The position numbers and the translations under genes were made by a program. Positions 7,268 to 12,049 of a DNA stretch of 12,049 bases are shown here, piece by piece (position 1 is the stretch's first letter; each line of letters opens with the position of its first letter). The notes below the pieces were generated by a model that was given only the letters and a program-made list of their open reading frames with translations, searched no databases and was not told the DNA's origin. Source of the stretch: JACVRX01 sp035697245 (GTDB taxonomy: Bacteria; Actinomycetota; Actinomycetes; Jiangellales; Jiangellaceae); the NCBI GenBank assembly GCA_035697245.1, contig DASSDH010000234.1, positions 1-12,049 of the forward strand, read 5' to 3'.

Positions 7268-7540
7268 TTGGTGGGGTTCAACTTCATTACCGGTGATCGT
7301 GATCAGCCGTTTCTGCCGCCGGTCCACATGCGGGAGTGGCTGCCGGAGGATCACCCGGTGTGGTTTGTGATCGATGTGGTGGATCAGCTCGACCTGAGCG
7401 GCTTCCGCCGCGCAACCGCCGCGACGGGCATGGCGGGGCGGCGGATGACCCGGCCTTGATGGTGGCGGTGCTGTTGTGTGCCCATTGCACCGGGCTGCGC
7501 TCGAGCCAGGTGATCCAGCGCTGCTGGAAGACAACGCATC
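7268..7540 (+). pseudogene. Remnant of an IS1182-family transposase (N-terminal part, frameshifted)
   Basis: The first frame (7268-7411) reads VGFNFITGDRDQPFLPPVHM followed by REWLPEDHPVWFVIDVVDQ, the typical N-terminus of IS1182-family transposases. After DLSGFRR the match moves to another frame (about 7417-7527), with DGHGGAADDPALMVAVLL then CAHCTGLRSSQVIQRC. A second shift near 7524 gives LEDNA, matching the family's C-x-ED-x-AFR block. Nothing further matches, so only about 90 of the usual several hundred residues remain and the catalytic part is gone. I cannot identify the terminal inverted repeats. It lies between the propeller gene and the MFS-cNMP gene and marks a past insertion in this variable stretch. 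Confidence 0.75.
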
Positions 7541-7567
7541 GTCGGGAAAGGCATGGCTGAGGGACGG

Positions 7568-7573
7568 TAACGT
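7568..7573 (+). promoter_or_regulatory. Candidate -10 (TAACGT) for a leaderless MFS-cNMP transcript
   Basis: TAACGT ends six bases before ATG 7580, the spacing that places transcription start at or next to the start codon. No Shine-Dalgarno sequence is visible and the -35 region is poor. Confidence 0.4.
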
Positions 7574-7579
7574 CGCCGG

Positions 7580-9265
7580 ATGGCGGACGAAGGAGTCCGG
7601 AGCAGGCTCGGCAAGGCTGCGGCCGCGTTCACCAGCAACGCCCGAAACCCCAACCTACGCCGCGCCCAGCTGAGCTTCCTCGGGGCTTGGACGGCCGAGT
7701 GGGCGTTTACCGTGGGGCTCGGGATCGTGGCCTACCGGGCCGGTGGCGCGACGGCCGTCGGGCTGGTGGGGCTACTTCGAATGGTGCCGTCCGCGATCCT
7801 GGCTCCCCTATTGTCCCCACTGGCCGACAGGGGGCGCAGGGAACGCGTACTGATCCTGGTATCCACAGTGCGCGGTGTTGCGACCGCCGCAGCTGCGGTC
7901 GTCGTCGGCCTGGCCGGTCCGCCGCAGATCGTCTATGCGCTTGCGGTGTTGTCGACGATCGCTGCCACCCTCTTCCGACCGGCCCACTCGGCATTACTCC
8001 CCTCGCTGTGTCGCACCGGATACGAGCTGGCCAGCGCCAATGTGGTACGTGGGCTACTGGACTCCGTGGCCACGTTGGTGGGTCCGCTGCTGGCAGCGGT
8101 GCTGCTCCAGTTCACCAGTGTGACCGTCGTGTTCGCTGTCGCAGCGGGTGCCTCCTTGTGGGCGGCGGCCTTGCTGCTGCGGCTGCGGTACGACGCACCA
8201 CCGCGCCCATCCGCCCCGACGAAGACCCACCTGGTGAACGAGGCAGCCGAAGGTATACGTGCCGTCATCCGGAACCGCGACGTGGCGCTCATCATTGGCC
8301 TGGCAGCGGCGCAGACATTCACCCGAGGGGCGCTGACCGTATTCACCGTAGTGGTCGCCATCGATCTACTGGGGACCGGCGAACCGGGCGTCGGCACACT
8401 AACGGCTGCCGTCGGGGCTGGCGCCATACTCGGTTCGCTTGCTGCGTCGCTGCTGGTCGGGACGCGGCGATTGGGCGCATGGTTTGCGGTCGGTGTTGCC
8501 CTGTGGGGTCTGCCGGTCACACTCATCGGCCTCTTCCCGCAGGAGGCCGCAGCGTTGGGCCTGCTGGCCTGCGTCGGCGTCGGCAACGCGCTGATTGATC
8601 TCGCCGGTTTCACGCTGCTGGCCAGGATGGCTCCCGACGATGTGCTGGCGCGGGTCTTCGGTGTTCTGGAGAGTTTGGTCGCTTTGTCCATCGGGCTAGG
8701 GGCGATCGTGGCATCGATGGTGATCGACCTGTCCGGCGTGCGTCCGGCGCTGGTGACTGTCGGTCTGCTGTGTCCAATCGTCGCGGCGGTTTCGTGGCAC
8801 CGGCTGCGACGACTGGACCGATCCATCGGGGTCCGCGATCGGGATATTGGGCTGTTGCAAGCGGTGGACATGTTGAACCCCCTGCCGTTGCCCGCCATGG
8901 AACAGCTCGCCCGCGGCCTGGAACCGGTCGCAGTGCCGGCAGGCCACGTCGTGTTCAAGCAGGGCGACTTCGGCGACCGCTACTACGTGATCGAGTCGGG
9001 CGAGGCCGAGGTGATCGGAGACGGACACGTAGTCGCAACGCTCGGTCATGGAGAGGGATTCGGAGAGATCGCGCTGCTCCGGCGCATCCGACGGACGGCC
9101 ACCGTACGGGCCACCAGCGCACTCCGGCTCCAAGCGCTGCGCTCCGACCACTTTCTCGCGGTCGTCCTTGGCTACACGCCGAGCGCCCGAGAGGCGGGGA
9201 CGGTCGTCGAAACTATGCTCGACCGCTACACGCCAACCGACGATCCCGAGCAACCGCCCGAATAA
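7580..9265 (+). CDS. MFS transporter fused to a C-terminal cyclic-nucleotide-binding domain
   Basis: 561 residues. About 30-410 form a major-facilitator permease of the MFS_3/enterobactin-exporter-like type, with roughly ten to twelve hydrophobic helices. The loop between helices 2 and 3 reads LADRGRRERV (81-90), a motif-A relative, and a hydrophilic central loop lies at about 203-232. Residues about 435-535 are a CAP/CRP-type cyclic-nucleotide-binding domain: VPAGHVVFKQGDFGDRYYVI (452-471), then the phosphate-binding cassette with GFGEIALL at 493-500 and RRTATVRA at 504-511. Both the Glu (496) and the Arg (505) that contact ribose and phosphate in classical domains are present, so ligand binding is plausible. 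Inference: export of an unknown substrate gated or tuned by cAMP or cGMP on the cytoplasmic side. Such fusions occur in other actinobacteria. ATG 7580 is chosen because the family N-terminus follows and TAACGT lies six bases upstream. It interrupts the usual lipA-DUF4191 neighbourhood. Confidence 0.88.
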   Translation: MADEGVRSRLGKAAAAFTSNARNPNLRRAQLSFLGAWTAEWAFTVGLGIVAYRAGGATAVGLVGLLRMVPSAILAPLLSPLADRGRRERVLILVSTVRGVATAAAAVVVGLAGPPQIVYALAVLSTIAATLFRPAHSALLPSLCRTGYELASANVVRGLLDSVATLVGPLLAAVLLQFTSVTVVFAVAAGASLWAAALLLRLRYDAPPRPSAPTKTHLVNEAAEGIRAVIRNRDVALIIGLAAAQTFTRGALTVFTVVVAIDLLGTGEPGVGTLTAAVGAGAILGSLAASLLVGTRRLGAWFAVGVALWGLPVTLIGLFPQEAAALGLLACVGVGNALIDLAGFTLLARMAPDDVLARVFGVLESLVALSIGLGAIVASMVIDLSGVRPALVTVGLLCPIVAAVSWHRLRRLDRSIGVRDRDIGLLQAVDMLNPLPLPAMEQLARGLEPVAVPAGHVVFKQGDFGDRYYVIESGEAEVIGDGHVVATLGHGEGFGEIALLRRIRRTATVRATSALRLQALRSDHFLAVVLGYTPSAREAGTVVETMLDRYTPTDDPEQPPE

Positions 9266-9334
9266 CAAGATCTCTTCTTCCGGTCCGGCCGGCCAACTCC
9301 ATCGCCGCCATCGAGTCGACCGGCGTGGGAGCCG

Positions 9335-9340
9335 TACCCT
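9335..9340 (+). promoter_or_regulatory. Candidate -10 (TACCCT) for a leaderless DUF4191 transcript
   Basis: TACCCT ends seven bases before ATG 9348 and there is no Shine-Dalgarno sequence in between. TCGAGT at 9311-9316, 18 bp upstream, is a weak -35. The 82-bp gap after the MFS-cNMP gene supports an independent promoter. Confidence 0.45.
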
Positions 9341-9347
9341 AGCCAGC

Positions 9348-10055
9348 ATGGCCCGCAAGAGCAGCGACGAGAAAGGTGCCACTGGCGCCAAGAAGGGCCG
9401 GCTCGCTCAGATCCGGCAGACATACCGGATGGCCAAGAAGACCGACCCGCACATCGGATGGATCAGTGCTGCCGCCGTCCTAGCGGTCATCGTGATCATG
9501 ATCGGCGTAGGCCTGCTGGTGGAGCCGATCTGGCTGTGGCCAATCATCGGCCTGCCGCTGGCGCTGCTCGCGGGAGCACTGGTTTTTGGCCGCCGAGCCG
9601 AGCGGGCGGCGTATCTGCAGATCGAGGGCCAACCGGGAGCGGCGATGGCCGCATTGGGGACGTTACGTCGGGGCTGGGACGTTACGCCCGTCGTCGCCAC
9701 GAACAAATACCAGGATGTAGTTCATCGTGCGGTCGGACGGCCCGGCGTTGTGCTCGTCGGCGAAGGCACGTCGGCAAACCGTGTGACGAACCTGCTGACC
9801 CAGGAAAAGCGCCGGCACGCACGGGTCGTCGGCGAGGTGCCGGTCCACGACATCACCGTGGGCAACGGACCGGACCAGGTTCCGCTACGCCGGGTCGCCA
9901 AGCACGTGATGAAGCTGCCACGCAGCATTCGGCCGGCTGAGGTGACCGAGCTCCGGGCCCGGCTGCGCGCTCTGGGCACCCAGCCGGTGCCGATGCCGAA
10001 GGGACCGCTGCCCCGCAACGCTAAGGTGCCACGTAGCCAGATGCCGCCGCGCTGA
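9348..10055 (+). CDS. DUF4191 domain membrane protein (Rv2219-like)
   Basis: 235-residue integral membrane protein of unknown function that sits between lipA and glnA across actinobacteria. A basic N-terminus (MARKSSDEKGATGAKKG, then RQTYRMAKKTDPHIGW) precedes two TM helices at about 37-58 and 60-81. Both ends should be cytoplasmic if the positive-inside rule holds, since GRRAER follows helix 2. The soluble part has family blocks YLQIEGQPGAAMAAL (89-103), RGWDVTPVVATN (108-119), RPGVVLVGEG (131-140) and KLPRSIRPAEV (189-199), and ends in a Pro/Arg-rich tail. ATG 9348 is chosen because the family N-terminus begins there and the upstream frame reads through the MFS gene. glnA follows after 153 bp, with none of the RDD-family gene that often lies between. 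The gene's functional link with glnA or lipA is unknown. Confidence 0.92.
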   Translation: MARKSSDEKGATGAKKGRLAQIRQTYRMAKKTDPHIGWISAAAVLAVIVIMIGVGLLVEPIWLWPIIGLPLALLAGALVFGRRAERAAYLQIEGQPGAAMAALGTLRRGWDVTPVVATNKYQDVVHRAVGRPGVVLVGEGTSANRVTNLLTQEKRRHARVVGEVPVHDITVGNGPDQVPLRRVAKHVMKLPRSIRPAEVTELRARLRALGTQPVPMPKGPLPRNAKVPRSQMPPR

Positions 10056-10068
10056 CCCATCGTTGGGC

Positions 10069-10106
10069 GTAACACAGGTGAAACATCCGGGACACGGCCG
10101 AGAAAC
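10069..10106 (+). promoter_or_regulatory. GlnR operator of glnA (four-box GTNAC/GAAAC array)
   Basis: Four pentamers occur at regular six-base spacing: GTAAC (10069-10073), GAAAC (10080-10084), GACAC (10091-10095) and GAAAC (10102-10106). This is the a-b-a-b arrangement described for GlnR at actinomycete nitrogen genes (GTNAC-N6-GAAAC repeated), with only the third box off consensus. It ends ten bases before the candidate glnA -10, in place of a -35, which suits activation by GlnR under nitrogen limitation. Confidence 0.9.
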
Positions 10107-10116
10107 GGCACCCCCG

Positions 10117-10122
10117 TAGCGT
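10117..10122 (+). promoter_or_regulatory. Candidate glnA -10 (TAGCGT)
   Basis: TAGCGT lies just downstream of the GlnR array and matches TANNNT. Transcription would start near 10129, giving a leader of about 80 bases that ends in the strong ribosome site AGGAGG (10199-10204), four bases before ATG 10209. Confidence 0.55.
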
Positions 10123-10208
10123 CCGCAACGAGCCGATCCGGTCGACGCCGACCGGCGTACGAGACACGACAACGTCCCGGCCGCGCGACGCCGGGCCGAG
10201 GAGGCTGG

Positions 10209-11633
10209 ATGTTCACCACCGCCGACGAGCTGCTGGCTTTCGTCGAACGCGAAGGCGTCGAGTTCATCGACGTGCGGTTCTGCGACCTGCCGGGCGTCAT
10301 GCAGCACTTCACCGTGCCGGTCAGCGCGTTCGACGACGATGCGGTGACCAACGGGCTGATGTTCGACGGGTCGTCCATCCGCGGGTTCCAGGCGATCCAC
10401 GAGTCGGACATGAAGCTGATGGCCGACCCAGCCACCGCGTTTGTCGACCCGTTCCGGACGGCCAAGACGCTCGCCATGAACTTCTCCATCCTGGACCCGT
10501 TCACCGACGAGGCCTACAGCCGCGATCCACGTAACGTGGCAGCCAAGGCCGAGGCCTTCCTCATCAGCAGCGGGATCGCCGACACCGCCTACTTCGGTCC
10601 GGAAGCCGAGTTCTACGTCTTCGACGACGTCCGCTTCGAAACCAAGCAGAACGCCGGCTACTACTACATCGACTCCGTCGAGGGCGCATGGAACACCGGC
10701 CGAGAGGAAGAGGGCGGCAACCAGGCGTACAAGCCGCGCTACAAGGGCGGGTACTTCCCCGTTCCACCCATGGACCACTACGCTGACCTGCGCGACGCCA
10801 TGGTGTTGGCGTTGAACGCCGTCGGCGTCGGCGTCGAACGTGCCCACCACGAGGTCGGCACCGCGGGACAGGCCGAGATCAACTACAAGTTCGACTCGCT
10901 GCTGCACGCCGCGGACAAGCTCATGCTCTACAAGTACGTGATCAAGAACGTCGCCTGGGCCAACGGTCGGTCGGCCACGTTCATGCCCAAGCCGCTGTTC
11001 GGTGACAACGGCTCCGGGATGCACTGCCACCAATCGCTGTGGAAAGAGGGCACACCGCTGTTCTACGACGAGCTCGGCTACGCAGGGCTCTCCGACACCG
11101 CCCGGTGGTACCTGGGCGGTCTGCTCGCCCACGCGGGGTCGCTGACCGCGTTCACCAACCCGACGGTCAACTCCTACCACCGGCTCGTTCCGGGCTTCGA
11201 GGCGCCGGTCAACCTGGTCTACTCGCAGCGGAACCGGTCCGCGGCGGTCCGAATCCCAGTGACCGGCACGTCTCCGAAGGCCAAGCGGCTGGAGTACCGG
11301 GTGCCCGACCCGTCCAGCAACCCCTACCTGGCCTTTTCGGCCATGCTGATGGCGGGCGTCGACGGGATCCGCAACAAGATCGAACCGGCCGAGCCGATCG
11401 ACAAGGACCTCTACGAGCTGCCGCCGGAAGAGCACGCCAACATCGCCACCGTGCCATCCTCGCTGGACGAGGCCCTCGAGACACTGGAGGCCGACAGCGA
11501 CTACCTGCTCGAGGGTGGGGTCTTCACCCCCGACCTGGTCGAGACCTGGATCGACTTCAAGCGCACCAACGAGATCGACCCGATCCGGCTGCGCCCGCAC
11601 CCGCACGAGTTCGAGCTCTACTTCGACATCTAG
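10209..11633 (+). CDS. glnA: Glutamine synthetase type I (GlnA1, adenylylatable beta type)
   Basis: ATP-dependent synthesis of glutamine from glutamate and ammonium, the main ammonium-assimilation step; a cytoplasmic dodecamer in this family. The 474-residue length is normal. Motifs in order: MFDGSSIRGFQ (51-61), the metal-binding YFGPEAEFYVFD (128-139; E132, E134), GTAGQAEINYKFDSLL (217-232), NGSGMHCHQSLWKEG (267-281), NPTVNSYHRLVPGFEAP (317-333) and SQRNRSAAVRIP (339-350). The adenylylation site is Tyr402 in DKDLYELPPEE (codon 11412-11414), marking the I-beta class controlled by GlnE. ATG 10209 has a strong AGGAGG four bases upstream and the expected N-terminus. Expression is probably controlled by the GlnR operator at 10069-10106, so both transcriptional and covalent nitrogen control can be inferred. 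A long open frame on the opposite strand is only a codon-bias shadow. Confidence 0.98.
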   Translation: MFTTADELLAFVEREGVEFIDVRFCDLPGVMQHFTVPVSAFDDDAVTNGLMFDGSSIRGFQAIHESDMKLMADPATAFVDPFRTAKTLAMNFSILDPFTDEAYSRDPRNVAAKAEAFLISSGIADTAYFGPEAEFYVFDDVRFETKQNAGYYYIDSVEGAWNTGREEEGGNQAYKPRYKGGYFPVPPMDHYADLRDAMVLALNAVGVGVERAHHEVGTAGQAEINYKFDSLLHAADKLMLYKYVIKNVAWANGRSATFMPKPLFGDNGSGMHCHQSLWKEGTPLFYDELGYAGLSDTARWYLGGLLAHAGSLTAFTNPTVNSYHRLVPGFEAPVNLVYSQRNRSAAVRIPVTGTSPKAKRLEYRVPDPSSNPYLAFSAMLMAGVDGIRNKIEPAEPIDKDLYELPPEEHANIATVPSSLDEALETLEADSDYLLEGGVFTPDLVETWIDFKRTNEIDPIRLRPHPHEFELYFDI

Positions 11634-11663
11634 ACGTCACTAGGGCCCTGGCCTGCGGAAACG

Positions 11664-11774
11664 TCATGGCGACGGTCCCACATTCCTCAGAGATTCCTCA
11701 CGAGCGGCGAGGGCGGCTTCGACAGCCACCTTCGTCGACTCATCACGATCAGGCCACAGATGCCCGTATGTGTC
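11664..11774 (-). pseudogene. C-terminal remnant of a tyrosine-type phage/plasmid integrase
   Basis: On the minus strand the codons from 11774 down read DTYGHLWPDRDESTKVAVEA, then ALAAREESLRNVGPSP and stop at 11664-11666. TYGHLWPD followed by an acidic, helix-forming tail is the C-terminal signature of actinobacterial tyrosine recombinases, and the Tyr (codon 11766-11768) is the expected catalytic nucleophile. Upstream the frame turns into PYPRSS and stops near 11793. The adjacent frame supplies a plausible LTL just before the Asp, consistent with a one-base loss, but no HxLRH box follows. Only about 36 residues survive. No intact tRNA or att duplication is visible nearby. Confidence 0.75.
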
Positions 11775-11841
11775 AGGGTAAGGCCGACTAGATCAGCGCC
11801 CGATGTCAAGCAGGCGAGAGAAGGACTGGACGCTTTAAACA

Positions 11842-11880
11842 ACTGCCGGGAAAGTTCGGAGGCCCCCCGGGTTCGGCAGT
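11842..11880. repeat. Inverted repeat, candidate terminator for the minus-strand gene at the window end
   Basis: ACTGCCG (11842-11848) and CGGCAGT (11874-11880) form a perfect 7-bp stem around a 25-base GC-rich interior that can fold partly on itself. Read on the minus strand it is followed by TTGTTTAAAG, a short T-rich tail, so it could end transcription of the gene ending at 11946. The large interior makes it a weak candidate. It could also be a scar of a mobile element. Confidence 0.3.
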
Positions 11881-11945
11881 CCGTGACGTGTCCCGCAACG
11901 ACGTGACTCTAGGTCTTCAGGAATCATTCTCGGTGGGCCGACGGT

Positions 11946-12049
11946 TTACTCCGTGCGCAATCCGCTCTGCATTCCCACAACGTCGTGCGCTTCCTGCAAC
12001 CACGTCATCAGTTCATCGTTGAGGTCTGCTTGCGACTGCACGAGAACGT
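11946..12049 (-). CDS. 3' end of an unidentified minus-strand gene (partial)
   Basis: The minus strand is open from the window edge to a TAA at 11946-11948 and encodes about 34 residues, reading VLVQSQADLNDELMTWLQE and then AHDVVGMQSGLRTE. The composition (acidic, amphipathic, ending in a short polar tail) and mixed but mostly G/C third positions look like a real protein C-terminus. I do not recognise the family and too little is present to assign a function. The inverted repeat about 70 bp beyond the stop could be its terminator. Confidence 0.45.
   Translation of the reverse strand, partial: VLVQSQADLNDELMTWLQEAHDVVGMQSGLRTE

Larger units (their letters stand above)
11634..11945. other. Region downstream of glnA without an intact gene
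   Basis: 312 bp between the glnA stop and the stop of the minus-strand gene at the window edge. Besides the integrase remnant and the inverted repeat I see no gene. No clear terminator hairpin follows glnA; AGGGCCCT at 11642-11649 is an 8-bp palindrome without a T tract. Confidence 0.5.

Noticed and set aside
7184..7534. N-terminal extension of the propeller protein
   Set aside because: The extra 117 residues run through the transposase remnant and precede a normal signal peptide that has its own ribosome-binding site.
9885..11606. 573-codon open frame on the minus strand across glnA
   Set aside because: It lies opposite glnA and reflects the G/C-biased third positions of that gene. The product is His/Val/Gly/Asp-rich with no family motif, whereas the plus strand has every GlnA signature.
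11642..11649. AGGGCCCT palindrome as a glnA terminator
   Set aside because: It has no loop and no T tract, so it cannot form a normal intrinsic terminator.

Overview
The window is chromosomal DNA from a high-GC Gram-positive bacterium (class Actinomycetia). Third codon positions are strongly G/C, GTG starts are common, glutamine synthetase carries the adenylylation loop of the I-beta type, and a four-box GlnR operator lies in front of glnA. The core gene order (2-oxoacid dehydrogenase E2, a TIGR01777 epimerase, lipB, lipA, a DUF4191 protein, glnA1) matches the conserved actinobacterial block known from Mycobacterium tuberculosis Rv2215-Rv2220. I cannot name a genus from the sequence.

Layout. 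1-2249 (+): the 3' part of the lipoylated E2 gene, cut by the window edge inside its lipoyl domain, then a TIGR01777-family SDR/epimerase 28 bp downstream. 2265-3809 (-): a single-pass membrane protein with a Ser/Thr-kinase fold that has lost all three core catalytic residues, so a pseudokinase, with an extracytoplasmic C-terminal domain. 3919-5551 (+): lipB and lipA, four bases apart. 5552-7579: a variable stretch with a possible small minus-strand ORF, a secreted seven-repeat beta-propeller protein (-), and a decayed IS1182-type transposase remnant. 7580-9265 (+): an MFS transporter fused to a cyclic-nucleotide-binding domain. 9348-10055 (+): a DUF4191 membrane protein. 10209-11633 (+): glnA. 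11634-12049: a short C-terminal remnant of a tyrosine integrase (-), an inverted repeat, and the 3' end of an unidentified minus-strand gene.

How the parts work together. LipB and LipA build the lipoyl cofactor and the E2 upstream is one of its acceptors, so substrate and maturation enzymes are co-located. GlnA is the nitrogen-assimilation gene of the block and appears to be under GlnR control. The block is interrupted twice relative to the mycobacterial order: by the pseudokinase before lipB, and by about 3.8 kb (propeller, IS remnant, MFS-cNMP) between lipA and the DUF4191 gene. The small RDD-family gene normally found before glnA is missing. Four genes (lipB, lipA, MFS-cNMP, DUF4191) have a TANNNT hexamer ending 6-7 bases before the start codon, the arrangement expected for leaderless mRNAs.

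I found no CRISPR array, rRNA, tRNA or recognisable defence system. The most unusual items are the membrane pseudokinase and the lone secreted propeller.
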